64,000 nt of DNA from Nocardia transvalensis (GCF_015477765.1 NZ_JADLQQ010000012.1:1-64000); one strand, 5' to 3'; positions 50,211 through 59,839 are shown, counted from the stretch's first letter. Numbers and translations: made by a program. Notes: generated by a model not told the origin, from the letters alone.

Positions 50211-51380
50211 CGTCGCATCCGGGTTGGAGATCATCGGGTCGCTCAGGCTGATATCCGGTTGCTGCACATAGGGGCCCGGATCCGGCAGCCGGGGTTCGCG
50301 GAAGGCGGCGCCGACTCCGCGCAGCACGTCGTGCGGGAAGCTCAGCGCGCTGCCCGGCACGGTGATTCCGGTCCAGCTGACCAGCAGGCCCAGGCTCGGC
50401 ACGATGAAATTGTCCTGCCGCATCATGCCCGACATCTGCACGGCATCCGGCGGGAGGCCGGGGAAGTGGACCTCGCAGCCGGGACCGTTGACGACGAACA
50501 GGAAGCCGTAGCAGGGATTGGCCGCCGTCGGCCGGGTGGCCTCGGCCAGATAACCGGCGGAGATCACCTGTTTGCCCCGCCAGTCGCCGTGATTGGCGAT
50601 GAGCAGGCCGAGTTTGACGAAGTCGTCGGCCGGGAGCATCAGGTGCGCATAGCCGTAGGTGTTGCCGCTGCGGTCGCGGCCCCAGTGGTAGTCGGAGCGC
50701 CGAATACCCAAGGGGTCGAACAGTTTCTGTTGTGCGTAGGCCTGAAAGTCCGTGCCGACGGCCCGCTGGACGACATAGGCGAGCAGGTCGACGGCGCGCT
50801 GGCTGTATTGCCAGATGGTGCCCTGCGGGTATTCGATCGGCATCCCCAGTGCCTGCGCCGCCACATTCGGATCCAGCTGCGGCAGGCCGGTGATGCCCTC
50901 CGAGGCGACCGCGACCTGCATGCCGGAGGTCTCGGTGAGCAGGCTGCGGATTGTGATGGCGCGATGGGCCGCATCGCCGAGACCCGGAGGCAGGTAGGCG
51001 TCGATCGGATCGTCGATGCTCAGGCGCTTCTCGTCGGCGGCGATCCCGGTCACCAGCGACACCACGCTCTTGGTGCTGCTCCACATATTCCAGGCGATAC
51101 CGCCGTGGCGGTCGCTGTCGGGCCCCGACGCGACCAGGCAGTTGTTGCGGAACACGCGCACGGTCAGCCGCGTCCGATCCGCAGCGAAGGCGATGGCCCG
51201 CTGCAGCGCCTCCGAATCCAGCCCGACCTCTTCGGCCGTCGCGGTCTGCGGTGTGCGCCCCTCGGTGACCTCACACCGCTTCAGCCCCTCCGGCGCCGCC
51301 TGCGCGGCGGGCGCGACCCACCCCGCGATCGCGACCACCGCAACAGCCGCCGCTACAACGCTTTTCGTCCAACCACGCAC
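50055..51380 (-). CDS. Secreted serine hydrolase, beta-lactamase class C fold
   Basis: A 441-residue precursor with signal peptide (MRGWTKSVVAAAVAVVAIAG). The S-x-x-K motif is in MWSSTKSVVSL, and the second motif is Tyr-Ser-Gln in IWQYSQRAVD rather than Tyr-Ser/Ala-Asn. It resembles esterase/DD-peptidase-like proteins acting on cell-wall or ester substrates. The C-terminus has four Cys (GCGALSCLGK, PGCFVVGCVG), which may form disulfides outside the cell. True antibiotic hydrolysis is unlikely to be its role. Confidence 0.8.
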   Translation of the reverse strand: MRGWTKSVVAAAVAVVAIAGWVAPAAQAAPEGLKRCEVTEGRTPQTATAEEVGLDSEALQRAIAFAADRTRLTVRVFRNNCLVASGPDSDRHGGIAWNMWSSTKSVVSLVTGIAADEKRLSIDDPIDAYLPPGLGDAAHRAITIRSLLTETSGMQVAVASEGITGLPQLDPNVAAQALGMPIEYPQGTIWQYSQRAVDLLAYVVQRAVGTDFQAYAQQKLFDPLGIRRSDYHWGRDRSGNTYGYAHLMLPADDFVKLGLLIANHGDWRGKQVISAGYLAEATRPTAANPCYGFLFVVNGPGCEVHFPGLPPDAVQMSGMMRQDNFIVPSLGLLVSWTGITVPGSALSFPHDVLRGVGAAFREPRLPDPGPYVQQPDISLSDPMISNPDATLAALGIGPDAYPGCGALSCLGKPLSPPFADWPPGCFVVGCVGTHPATPGIR

Positions 51381-51503
51381 ACCTGTCCCCGTTCCCGAGC
51401 TTCCTGATCCTCAGATCGCCGGGTCGAGCACGCCGTTAGCGCAGGTAAGCCCCCTCAATTGTCGGGGCGACAATTCTGGGGTGGGGGTGGCGGCGAGCGA
51501 CGA

Positions 51504-52088
51504 TCAGTAGTCGCAGAGCTTGATCCACTCGAAGGTGCCGTTGCGATCGTCGAGGTCGCTGTAGCGCGTGTCGCGGTCGCCCCACTCGTCGGTGTTCTCG
51601 AGCAGGAACAGCCCGGCGCCCGGCACGTAGGGCACGGCGAGGTCGAAGTCGTCGGCGCGGTAGATGATCCACTTTTCGTCCCGGGCTCCCAGCAGCCGCG
51701 CATCCTCGGCGCGGTCGAGGAATCCCATGAAGGTGAAGTCGTGGTCCTCCCAGGTGCCGACGGTGCCGTCGTGGTACGGACTCGCCCACTGCCGGGTGGA
51801 CGCATGGAAGTAGCCGCGGTCCAGGAAACCTCGGTCCACCGACCCGGAACAGCTTCCGGAGGCACTGGACGCTCCTCCGCCGGGAGTCGGCCCGGGTGTC
51901 GGCCCGGGAGTCGGCTCGGGTGTCGACGGAGCGCCGCCGCCGGACGAACCGGTACCCGGGGCACCGATCGGCGACACGGACGGGCCGTGCACGGCGGGCC
52001 CGCTCTCCGCCTGAGCGGGCGTCACGGACAGCAGCGTCGCACCGGTCAGCAGTGCACCGATGGCGAGCCGAGAAATGGAGTTCCTCAT
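51504..52088 (-). CDS. Small secreted protein with Pro-rich linker
   Basis: A 194-residue precursor with signal peptide MRNSISRLAIGALLTGATLL cleaved near AQAES. A low-complexity linker with repeated TPGP follows, then a C-terminal domain of ~110 residues rich in Asp, Trp and Tyr (RGYFHASTRQWASPYHDG; DFTFMGFLDRAEDARL) and two Cys. No family is known to me. It is likely exported to the envelope. It diverges from the metalloprotease gene. Confidence 0.7.
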   Translation of the reverse strand: MRNSISRLAIGALLTGATLLSVTPAQAESGPAVHGPSVSPIGAPGTGSSGGGAPSTPEPTPGPTPGPTPGGGASSASGSCSGSVDRGFLDRGYFHASTRQWASPYHDGTVGTWEDHDFTFMGFLDRAEDARLLGARDEKWIIYRADDFDLAVPYVPGAGLFLLENTDEWGDRDTRYSDLDDRNGTFEWIKLCDY

Positions 52089-52451
52089 GAACGCGTCCTT
52101 CTATCAAGAGTTTTCGATCAGCAACAACTGATCACCCTGTGATCGGAACGGTCGGTATGCGCGTTTCAGGCATGTTTCGACTCGCCCGGCAGAGCCGGCC
52201 GGCGAGACCATGCCTGGCGCACCAGGGTGCTGTTGGCTTCTCGGCGGCGATAGGGGTGGGCGAGGGTCGGCATCGTTGGGTCGGGTAGCGCCGATGAAAA
52301 CCGTTGAGCAGCAGCGGTATCAGCGGAAAGGTTGGATTCAAGATCTAAATATGTTGGGGCACAAGGCGTGTCAAGCGCTGTAAAGCCTCGAGTGTCCGGC
52401 GAATGGTGTTCAATGACTGCCTCCGGTTATTCCGATTGGAAGGAGTTGCAA
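52089..52451. other. Divergent intergenic region upstream of the metalloprotease
   Basis: This 363-base gap separates the secreted-protein gene and the metalloprotease gene and should hold both promoters. An open plus frame reaches back to 52332, but it has no signal-peptide logic before 52452. No operator or RNA element is evident. Confidence 0.4.
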
Positions 52452-53603
52452 GTGTTGCCTTTTCGCAAAACCTTGATTGCCTGCCTCGCCCTGCTGTCCG
52501 GGTTGGGAGGTGTGGTTGCGCCGGTGGCGGTGGCCGAACCCGAGCCCGCCGTCGCGGCCGACAGCGACGGGGACGGGCTGCCCGATCAGTGGGAGCAGAA
52601 CGGGTACGACGCCGACGGGGACGGCAAGGTCGACGTGGATCTGCCTGCCATGGGCGCGAATCCGAATCACAAGGATGTGTTCATCGAGATGGACTACATG
52701 AACGGGCGACTACCGTCCGCGGCGGTGCTCGACCGCATCGTGGAGGTGTTCGCCACCGCGCCGGTGGCCAATCCGGACGGGGCGCCGGGCATCGCCATCC
52801 ACCTCGACGCCGGCGATGCGCGAGGGAGTAAGTACAACCTCGGCGGCGGGAATCAGGTTCCCTACGACAGCAATCTGTCACCGGTCGACGACGAGGTCGC
52901 CGCGATCCAGCGGCGGAATTTCGACGGCAACCGTACGCGGGTGTTCCATTACATGCTCTGGGCCGACGCCTACAACAATGGCTGCAGTAGCGGTATCTCC
53001 CTCGGAATTCCGGCCGATACCTTCGTCGTCACGCTGGGGCCGCGCTGCGGCTGGAATCCGAGTGACGACGCCAATGTCGGCACCTTCGTCCACGAACTGG
53101 GCCACAACCTCGGGCTCAGGCACGGCGGTGTCGATCATGTCAACTACAAGCCGAACTATCTGAGCGTGATGAACTACAGCTTCCAGTTCTCGGGAGTTCC
53201 GCGCGCGGACGGAAGTTCGTACTTCGGCTATTCGAATGTCAACCCGCCGGCATTGAACGAATCCTCGCTGAACGAGGGCAGCGGTCTCGGCCAGGTCGCC
53301 GCGGGGTGGCGGACCGTGTACTTCTGTCCGGACGACTCCCGGCGGCGCACCAGGGGTTCGGCGGATCAGCCGATCGACTGGAACTGCAACGGCGGCATCG
53401 AGAACAACACAGTGGCGGCCGATATCAACAACGACGGCGGCCACGGCAGCCTGCGGGCCCAGAACAACTGGGCCTCGGTGGTGTTCACCGGCGGTGACAT
53501 CGGTCCCATCGCTCCCGATCGGCGCATCGCGCCCGAGCAGTCCCCGGAGGAGATGACCAAGGAGGAGTTCGACCTGCAGCAGTCCACCACGCGAGACGAG
53601 TAA
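52452..53603 (+). CDS. Secreted zinc metalloprotease with calcium-binding repeat
   Basis: GTG 52452 lies 6 bases after AGGAG and starts the signal peptide LPFRKTLIACLALLSGLGGV. The mature N-terminus has two Asp-rich loops, DSDGDGLPDQWE and DADGDGKVDVD, as in thrombospondin-type-3/EF-hand calcium sites. The zinc motif HELGHNLGLRH gives H214, E215, H218 and H224. A later SVMNYSF supplies a Met-turn, so it belongs to the metzincins. Length is 383 residues. It probably digests proteins outside the cell. Confidence 0.85.
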   Translation: MLPFRKTLIACLALLSGLGGVVAPVAVAEPEPAVAADSDGDGLPDQWEQNGYDADGDGKVDVDLPAMGANPNHKDVFIEMDYMNGRLPSAAVLDRIVEVFATAPVANPDGAPGIAIHLDAGDARGSKYNLGGGNQVPYDSNLSPVDDEVAAIQRRNFDGNRTRVFHYMLWADAYNNGCSSGISLGIPADTFVVTLGPRCGWNPSDDANVGTFVHELGHNLGLRHGGVDHVNYKPNYLSVMNYSFQFSGVPRADGSSYFGYSNVNPPALNESSLNEGSGLGQVAAGWRTVYFCPDDSRRRTRGSADQPIDWNCNGGIENNTVAADINNDGGHGSLRAQNNWASVVFTGGDIGPIAPDRRIAPEQSPEEMTKEEFDLQQSTTRDE

Positions 53604-53623
53604 CGAGTAACGCCGATTCCGGA

Positions 53624-53673
53624 GCGACCACGGCCGGATGCCCCTATTTTCGGGGGGATTCGGCTGTGGTCGC
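53624..53673 (+). terminator. Intrinsic terminator after the metalloprotease
   Basis: GCGACCAC-GGCCGGATG-CCCC (53624-53645) is complementary, with a few mismatches, to 53651-53673, forming a long GC stem with a loop near 53646-53650, followed by GCGGTCTTTT. It lies 20 bases after the stop codon. Confidence 0.75.
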
Positions 53674-53679
53674 GGTCTT

Positions 53680-54077
53680 TTCTGTCTCGGTTGGATTTGA
53701 AGACTAGAAGTGTTCGCCGATCGCGCGTACCATTTGTGCCAGTCCTCGCTTGCATCCGAGGCGCGAAAGTGACCGTCTCCCAACCGAACACGGGCAGGCA
53801 CGGCGAGCCCCGCTGCCGCCCATCGGTCGGTGGCGGCCATACTCGGGTTCGGATGCGCAGGACGGAGTGCACGAGAAGCCGACCCGGGGGGGCGAAAACC
53901 AATTTCCACCAAGTTTTGTGGGGCTTTCGAGGCCGAACAGCCGATGCTAACGTCGGAATCGAACCAATGGCTCGGTTGGTTTCGGATATCGCAGCGTTGT
54001 AAATATCTCGGTATCCAGAAGCTATCGACCCGATTGAAACAACCATATTTCGATCGGCAATTGCGAGAGGTTCCGAC
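53680..54077. other. Intergenic stretch upstream of the ParB-domain regulator
   Basis: About 400 bases without a convincing gene. The second half (53930-54060) is noticeably AT-rich and may contain the promoter of the gene at 54078. No repeat or RNA element is apparent. Confidence 0.4.
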
Positions 54078-55106
54078 ATGGCCGCCGACTGTGAACAACT
54101 GACCCATTCTGGTGACGCCATTCCGACCGAGTCCCAGCCCGATCGCCGCGTCGTCGCCTATCTGCACGCGATCGACGGGCGGCGCCGAAGTGAGAAGGTG
54201 CCGATTCGGCGTCTGGTGGCGATGGATTCGCCCCGGCTCGACGGCGCCGATCAGGCGCATGTGCAGCGGCTGGTCGAGGCCGGTGACGAACTGCCGCCGA
54301 TCCTGGTGCATCGGCCGACCATGCGGATCATCGACGGCCTGCACCGGGTGCGTGCGGCCGTGCAGCGCGGCCGCGACGAGATCGAGGCGATCTTCTACGA
54401 CGGCACGCTGGAGTCGGCCTTCGTGCTCGCGGTGGAACTCAATATCCGGCACGGGCTGCCGCTGTCGCTGTCGGATCGGCGGGCCGCCGCCGCGCGCATC
54501 ATCGAGACGCACGGCGCCTGGTCGGATCGGATGATCGCCAGGACGACCGGCCTGTCCGCCCGCACGGTGCGGGCCATCCGGCTGTGTACGAATGCCGAAT
54601 CCGCGCGGTCGAACGTCCGCATCGGGGCCGACGGCCGGGTGCGCCCGTTGACGTCGGCGCACAGCCGCCGCATGGCGGCCGAGATCATCGCGTCGCACCC
54701 CGAGGCCTCGCTGCGCCAGGTGGCCAAGGCCGTCGGCATCTCGCCGGGCACCGTGCGCGATGTGCGCGACCGGTTGCGCCGCGGCGAGGATCCGGTGCCG
54801 CGCAAGCGGACGAGCAAACCGGCGCGGCCGCGCACCTCCGCCACGGCCGGCGCCGAGCCCGAGCCGCCCGTCGATGTCGCTCAGGTGTTGCATGCCCTCG
54901 GCCGCGATCCGTCGCTGCGGTTGAATGCCGGTGGCCGGGAACTGCTGCGCTGGCTGCACCTGCACGCGGTGGATATGGACGACTGCTCCAAGGTCGTCCA
55001 GGCCGCGCCCGCGCACTGTGTCGGCGTGGTGGCCGAATTGGCCCGCGGCTGCGCCCAGAGCTGGTCGCGGATCTCGGTGGAACTGGCCAAACGCGTACCG
55101 GACTGA
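54078..55106 (+). CDS. ParB-like DNA-binding regulator, StrR type
   Basis: A 342-residue protein. Residues 40-130 form a ParB N-terminal-like domain (VPIRRLVAMDSPRL, LPPILVHRPTMRIIDGLHRV, AIFYDGT). Two helix-turn-helix segments follow (MIARTTGLSARTVRAIRL; LRQVAKAVGISPGTVRDVRD). This matches pathway-specific activators such as StrR rather than chromosome-partition ParB, and no parA or parS is near. It may control nearby genes such as the acyl-metabolism set, but distance makes this uncertain. ATG 54078 follows GAGAGG. Confidence 0.85.
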   Translation: MAADCEQLTHSGDAIPTESQPDRRVVAYLHAIDGRRRSEKVPIRRLVAMDSPRLDGADQAHVQRLVEAGDELPPILVHRPTMRIIDGLHRVRAAVQRGRDEIEAIFYDGTLESAFVLAVELNIRHGLPLSLSDRRAAAARIIETHGAWSDRMIARTTGLSARTVRAIRLCTNAESARSNVRIGADGRVRPLTSAHSRRMAAEIIASHPEASLRQVAKAVGISPGTVRDVRDRLRRGEDPVPRKRTSKPARPRTSATAGAEPEPPVDVAQVLHALGRDPSLRLNAGGRELLRWLHLHAVDMDDCSKVVQAAPAHCVGVVAELARGCAQSWSRISVELAKRVPD

Positions 55107-55164
55107 CGAGACACACCGCGGCGGCGAACCGGGGCATCGAGGTCCGGCGGCTAGTCTTCGAGCC

Positions 55165-55707
55165 GTGGACGCCTACAACCACTTCGAGGGTCCGGCCACC
55201 TTCCGGCTGGCTCGCCTGGAGTACCTGGTGGCGCTGCTGGTCTGCCTGGTGTTGTTCGTCGGGCACCTCGGCGAGGTGCGGTGGTTGCCGGCGGTGATCC
55301 TGTTCGTGGCCATCGATCTCATCGGGTACCTGCCCGGTGCGATCGCCGAGCGGCGGGCCCGGGCCGGCGGCGGTGACGGCCGGGTGGCGAAGGTCTACTA
55401 CGTGCTCTACAACGTGACGCACAGCTTTCTCACCCAGGCCGTGGTCGTCGGGGTGTGGGTGCTGGTAGCCGGATTCGAGTGGGCACTGCTGGTGATTCCG
55501 ATTCATCTCTGCGGCGACCGGGCGATCTTCGGCAATTCCCTGAAGCCGTTCGGCGTGCCGTTCGACAGCAGAGGCCCGATTCCGGCCTTCGCCGAATTCG
55601 AACGGCGTCTGGCCGCGACCGGGCGGTCGGCGCCGTGTGATAGCCACCATGTTGCCGCTGCCCGACCCGAGCCGGGCACACTGGTGGGCACTGATCGTCC
55701 GAGCTGA
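55165..55707 (+). CDS. Integral membrane protein
   Basis: From GTG 55165, 180 residues with hydrophobic segments YLVALLVCLVLFVGHLG, WLPAVILFVAIDLIGYL, and VVVGVWVLVAGFEWALLVIP. The C-terminal part is polar and contains FGNSLKPFGVPF and an Arg-rich end. Hypothetical proteins of this type are common in nocardiae, and function is unknown. The longer open frame to 54925 shadows the regulator gene. The start of the CoA-transferase-like gene follows after about 30 bases, so they may be co-transcribed. Confidence 0.7.
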   Translation: MDAYNHFEGPATFRLARLEYLVALLVCLVLFVGHLGEVRWLPAVILFVAIDLIGYLPGAIAERRARAGGGDGRVAKVYYVLYNVTHSFLTQAVVVGVWVLVAGFEWALLVIPIHLCGDRAIFGNSLKPFGVPFDSRGPIPAFAEFERRLAATGRSAPCDSHHVAAARPEPGTLVGTDRPS

Positions 55708-55737
55708 TCCGGGGGATTGACGCGGAGAGGACCTGCG

Positions 55738-57180
55738 ATGCCCGTAGACGCCGCTTTCGATCCACTGGTAGCGCTGAACGACCTGCTCGCCCCGATCGGC
55801 CTCGACAGCGCCGATGCGGGCGGAGCGGTCGACTTCGCCGGGCGAGATCCGATTCTCGAATCGCGGTTGCGGCTGGGCGCGGCCATCGGCATTCCGATGA
55901 TGGCCGGTGCGGTCGGCGTCGCGGCGCTGTGGCGGCACCGCGGCGGACACGGCCAGGATCTGCATCTGGACCTGCGGCAGGCCGTCTACTACATCGCCCC
56001 GGAAATCCTGTGGGAGCCGACCGTCAACGGGTTTCCGGCCCCGGCCCCCTTGGTCGAGGGCAATCCGTTTCTGCTCGACATCTATCGCACCCGCGACGGA
56101 CGCGAGGTGGTGCCGTCGGCGGTGTATCCGCATCTGATGCGCAAATGGTGCGTGTTCCTCGATGTGCCCCCGGCCCGCGACCGGGTCGCGGCGGCCATCG
56201 CCGAATGGGACTCCGACACCCTCGAGGAGCAGGCCAACAAGGCGGGGCTGCCGATCGCGACGGCGCGTACGCCGCAGGAATGGCTCGCTCATCCGCAGGG
56301 CGCCCTGCTGGCAGACGGCCCTGTGATCGCTCTCCACAAGGTCGGTGAGGCAGCACCTTTGGCGCTCGGTGACAGCGATCGGCCGCTGGGCGGCATCCGG
56401 GCGCTCTCGTTCACCCATGCCATCGCCGGGCCCACCGTCGGGCGCACCCTCGCCGAACAGGGCGCAGATGTGTTGTGCGGCACCCGCCCCGACGATTTCG
56501 AACACGACTTCATCTACGATGCGGCCAATATCGGTTCCCGCAGTGCGTATCTCGACCTGACCACCGCCGACGGGCGCGACCGCACCGAGGATCTGCTCGA
56601 CACCGCGCACATCGTGATCGACAACCACCGCCGCGGGAAACTGGAACGGTTCGGCCTGGATCCGCACGCGCTGGCCGCCCGGCATCCGGGCCTGATCAGC
56701 GTGGCGGTGACTCCCTACGGCTCGCAGGGTCCTTGGCGCAACTACGGGGGCTTCGACATGAACGCCTCGGCGGCCACCGGTCTGATGGCGATCGAAGGCG
56801 AACCCGGACACGTCCGGTTTCCGGTCACGAGCCTCATCAACGATTTCATCACCGGCTATCTCGGCGCCGCCGGTGCCGTTGCGGCACTGGTCAAACGGGT
56901 CACCGAGGGCGGTAGCTGGCGGGTGGAGGTGAGCCTGGCCCGCGCGGCCATGTGGTATCCGACGCTCGGCCTGGTCGATGCCACCGCGGCGGGCAGCAGC
57001 GACGACACCACCGCGCGCGAGCCCACGCCCTACGATGCGCCGACTCCGTTGGGCGCGTTGCACACCCCGCGCCCGGCCGTGGAATTCTCGGCGACGCCGC
57101 CGCGCTGGCCGGACCCGCCGCTGGTGCCGCGGGGATCGAGCGCGCCGCGGTGGCGTGCGGACGCTCGGCGTCGGCGATAG
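55738..57180 (+). CDS. CoA-transferase family protein with rearranged halves
   Basis: A 480-residue protein from ATG 55738 (after GGAGAGG). The C-terminal half matches the N-terminal half of CaiB-type enzymes (IRALSFTHAIAGPTVGRTLA, VIDNHRRGKLERFGLDPH, SLINDFITGYLGAAGAVAAL with the likely catalytic Asp in NDFITG). The N-terminal half instead resembles the middle to end of a CaiB protein (MMAGAVGVAALWRHRGGHG, LHLDLRQAVYY). So the usual order is swapped, as by circular permutation or fusion of two fragments. It is convergent with the P450 gene. Confidence 0.7.
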   Translation: MPVDAAFDPLVALNDLLAPIGLDSADAGGAVDFAGRDPILESRLRLGAAIGIPMMAGAVGVAALWRHRGGHGQDLHLDLRQAVYYIAPEILWEPTVNGFPAPAPLVEGNPFLLDIYRTRDGREVVPSAVYPHLMRKWCVFLDVPPARDRVAAAIAEWDSDTLEEQANKAGLPIATARTPQEWLAHPQGALLADGPVIALHKVGEAAPLALGDSDRPLGGIRALSFTHAIAGPTVGRTLAEQGADVLCGTRPDDFEHDFIYDAANIGSRSAYLDLTTADGRDRTEDLLDTAHIVIDNHRRGKLERFGLDPHALAARHPGLISVAVTPYGSQGPWRNYGGFDMNASAATGLMAIEGEPGHVRFPVTSLINDFITGYLGAAGAVAALVKRVTEGGSWRVEVSLARAAMWYPTLGLVDATAAGSSDDTTAREPTPYDAPTPLGALHTPRPAVEFSATPPRWPDPPLVPRGSSAPRWRADARRRR

Positions 57181-57191
57181 TGCGCAGTTGC

Positions 57192-58451
57192 TCAGCGGTG
57201 TCCGAGCGTCACCGGTAGTGCCTCGAGCCCGCGGAAGAAGGTGCTCGGCCGCCACTGCACCGCACCGTCGAGCCGCATGTCCGGATACCGCTGCAGAATC
57301 TTCTCGAACGCGATCCGGGCCTCCAACCGGGCCAGCGGCGCCCCCACGCAGTAGTGGATGCCGTGCCCGAAAGCCACGTGGCTCTTGGGTTTACCGTCCG
57401 CGATCTGGACGGCATGCGGACAGGAGAACTGTTTGGGGTCGTGGTCGGCGGCCGCCAGCGAGACGTACACCAGTTCGTCGGCCGGGATCTCGACTCCGGC
57501 CACCGTGACCGGTTCGGCGGTGTAGCGCAGCGTCGCCAGGTGGACCGGCCCCTCGAAACGGAGGAACTCCTCGATGGCCGCGGGGATGCGATCCGGCATC
57601 CGCACCAGTTCGTGGTACAGCGAGCGGTCCCGCAGCACGGTCAGCAAACCGTTGCCGATGAGGTTCACCGTCGTCTCGTGCCCGGCCACCAGGATGAGGA
57701 ACAGCATCGAAATCAGTTCCCGGTCACTGAGTTTGTCGCCCTCGTGATTGGCCCGGATCAGTTCCGACAGCAGATCCTCGCCCAGATCGGCGGAGCGTCG
57801 GGCGACCAGGTCGACGAGGTAGCTCGCCAGTTCGACGCTGGCCCCCGCCCGCTCGCTGGCGGTGGCATAGAACGGTGAGCGCGCCGCCACCTCGGGATCG
57901 GGCGCGTTCTCCGACGACGAGGCGGTCAGCGTCGTCGACAGCTCCCGGAATCTGGGTCGATCGGCCTCGGGCACGCCGAACATTTCGCAGATGACCGTGA
58001 TCGGGATCGGCAACGCGTACGCATCGATGAGGTCGACCGTCTCGGAATCGCCCATGCGGTCGAGCAATTCGTCGGCGAGCGCATCGATGCGCGGGTGCAG
58101 CCGTTCCACCGTGCGGCCGGTGAAGGCCTTGTTCACCAGCCGCCGCAACCGGGTGTGATCCGGCGGATCGGAGCTGAGCATATGCTCCAGCAGATCGGTG
58201 CTCATGGCGCCGTAGGTGTCGGTGTCGCGGCGCTGCCGGGCCGTGATGGTCGCCAGGACCGCCGAATTCTTCCTGATGCGGTCGTCGGTCATGACCTGGC
58301 GGGCCACGTCGTAATCCAGCACGAGCCAGGCGGTCAGCCCGTTGGGCAGGTGGACGTGATGGATCGGCCCGTGCCTACGCAGTTCGTCGTAGATCGGGTA
58401 CGGGTTGTACAGATAGTCGGAGCCGAGTTCCAGCAGGGGCAGAGTGGTCAC
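57192..58451 (-). CDS. Cytochrome P450, complete motifs
   Basis: A 419-residue class I P450 with I-helix LILVAGHETTVNLIGNG, K-helix EEFLRFEGP (E-x-x-R), and the heme loop VAFGHGIHYCVGAPLARLE (C368). It hydroxylates or epoxidises a small molecule using electrons from a ferredoxin, none of which is encoded nearby. GTG 58451 overlaps the stop of the acyltransferase gene, so they are translated together. The family resembles CYP107-type biosynthetic P450s. Confidence 0.9.
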   Translation of the reverse strand: MTTLPLLELGSDYLYNPYPIYDELRRHGPIHHVHLPNGLTAWLVLDYDVARQVMTDDRIRKNSAVLATITARQRRDTDTYGAMSTDLLEHMLSSDPPDHTRLRRLVNKAFTGRTVERLHPRIDALADELLDRMGDSETVDLIDAYALPIPITVICEMFGVPEADRPRFRELSTTLTASSSENAPDPEVAARSPFYATASERAGASVELASYLVDLVARRSADLGEDLLSELIRANHEGDKLSDRELISMLFLILVAGHETTVNLIGNGLLTVLRDRSLYHELVRMPDRIPAAIEEFLRFEGPVHLATLRYTAEPVTVAGVEIPADELVYVSLAAADHDPKQFSCPHAVQIADGKPKSHVAFGHGIHYCVGAPLARLEARIAFEKILQRYPDMRLDGAVQWRPSTFFRGLEALPVTLGHR

Positions 58452-59839
58452 AGCATCTCCTTGCTCGCTACGGCGGCGTTCGCGCCGCCGGTGTGGATCC
58501 GCAGGGGCTGCAGGCCCCACGATTCGGCGATGTCGCGAGCGAGCGCGGCCAGCTCCGAATCCGACTGTGCCATCTCGGGTTTGAGGCCCTCGAGCACCCA
58601 CTGGACGCGGCCGCCGTACTCGGAGTACCAGCTGGCCAGTGCGATCGGCTGACGTGCGGCCCGGCGGGTGTCCAGCTTCTGGAATGCCCCGCGGGCGACG
58701 AATAGCGACGGGCCCCCGTTCGCCCGCATGTCCTTCGGCACGAACGGGTCGAGAACGCCCATGTTGGAACACATTCCGATGGTGATCGGCGGCGGTTCGA
58801 CGAGCCGGTCGACGACACCGGCGGGCAGCACGTCGATCAGGTCCGGTGGCATATTGCGGGGGCGGGAGACCGCGCCGGAACCGACCTCGTTGGCATTGGC
58901 GAAGGCCGCCTTGCTCATCCGCCGGATCGGGTCCAGCTCGCGGCGGTCCAACCACTCTCGCTGCACCGGAACCGGAACGCGGGAAAACGAATTCGAATCG
59001 TGTTGGTTGTGCTCGCGCAGCAGCCGGACCGCGGTCGCCAGTACCAGCGGGGTGTCGGGGCCGATGAGCGAGCAGCGGCGCAGCGTGTCCGCGGCGAGGG
59101 CGAGGTACAACGTATTCGACGTGCCCCCGTGCCTCGCCGCGACCTGTTTCCAGTGCTGCGCATCGATACTGACGACGACGGAGGTCTCTCGCCAGCCCAT
59201 CGGCTCCGGCTCGACGACGGGCTCCCTGGTGAGCAGGGCCCTGCCGATCGCTGCGCGGTGCTGCGGATCGCGGGCCGCGCGCCGCAGTTCCGACGCCGCC
59301 TGGCGGGCGACCAGCACACTGCGGCGCATGCCGTCGGCCAGATCGCCGCGCAGGTCGACGACCTTGCCGAGACCGTCCTTGGTGGCGAATTCGGGATCGA
59401 CCATGCCGGTCAAGCCCATCAGTCCGGCATGACCGTCGGCGATGGCGTGGTCGGCGATGATGGACACCGCCATGCCTCCGGATCGGAGGGGCACCGCCGA
59501 GAGCCGCCACCCGTAACCGCCCGCCGGATCGAGGGGGAACTGCGCCTGCTCGTTCGCCCACGCCAGTACGTCGACCTCGTCGATGGCGGCGCGTTCGACG
59601 GTGAGGGGTAGCGCGGTATCCGTTGGCACCCAGCGCCATCGGGCGAACGGCACGATCGGCCGGTACACCCGCCGCATCGAGGACCCCGCCGTGCGCAGCC
59701 GATACATCGAGATCAGCTGCTCGTCGGTGAGGCGATGATCCAGCACCGCCAGTATCTGCCCGATAACGGGTGTGCCGTTACCGCGGTGGAGACGAAGAAA
59801 TCCCTTGTCGGTGAGATTGACATAGACCGGTGCAGACAT
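58448..59839 (-). CDS. PapA/condensation-fold acyltransferase
   Basis: A 463-residue protein with the condensation-domain active site DHAIADGHAG (H-x-x-x-D-G). The middle includes LATAVRLLREHN and the C-terminal third PLALASWYSEYGG-like (ARQPIALASWYSEYGG). This is typical of polyketide-associated or phthiocerol-type acyltransferases. ATG 59839 overlaps the thioesterase stop by one base. It probably transfers an acyl chain to an alcohol or amine. The longer frame to 60259 is not coding. Confidence 0.8.
   Translation of the reverse strand: MSAPVYVNLTDKGFLRLHRGNGTPVIGQILAVLDHRLTDEQLISMYRLRTAGSSMRRVYRPIVPFARWRWVPTDTALPLTVERAAIDEVDVLAWANEQAQFPLDPAGGYGWRLSAVPLRSGGMAVSIIADHAIADGHAGLMGLTGMVDPEFATKDGLGKVVDLRGDLADGMRRSVLVARQAASELRRAARDPQHRAAIGRALLTREPVVEPEPMGWRETSVVVSIDAQHWKQVAARHGGTSNTLYLALAADTLRRCSLIGPDTPLVLATAVRLLREHNQHDSNSFSRVPVPVQREWLDRRELDPIRRMSKAAFANANEVGSGAVSRPRNMPPDLIDVLPAGVVDRLVEPPPITIGMCSNMGVLDPFVPKDMRANGGPSLFVARGAFQKLDTRRAARQPIALASWYSEYGGRVQWVLEGLKPEMAQSDSELAALARDIAESWGLQPLRIHTGGANAAVASKEML

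Noticed and set aside
50055..51380. True beta-lactamase for antibiotic resistance
   Set aside because: S-x-x-K is present, but the second motif is Y-S-Q and the extra Cys-rich C-terminus points to an esterase/peptidase-like exported protein.
54078..55106. Chromosome or plasmid partition ParB
   Set aside because: No parA or parS is nearby, and the domain layout with two helix-turn-helix segments fits StrR-like pathway regulators.
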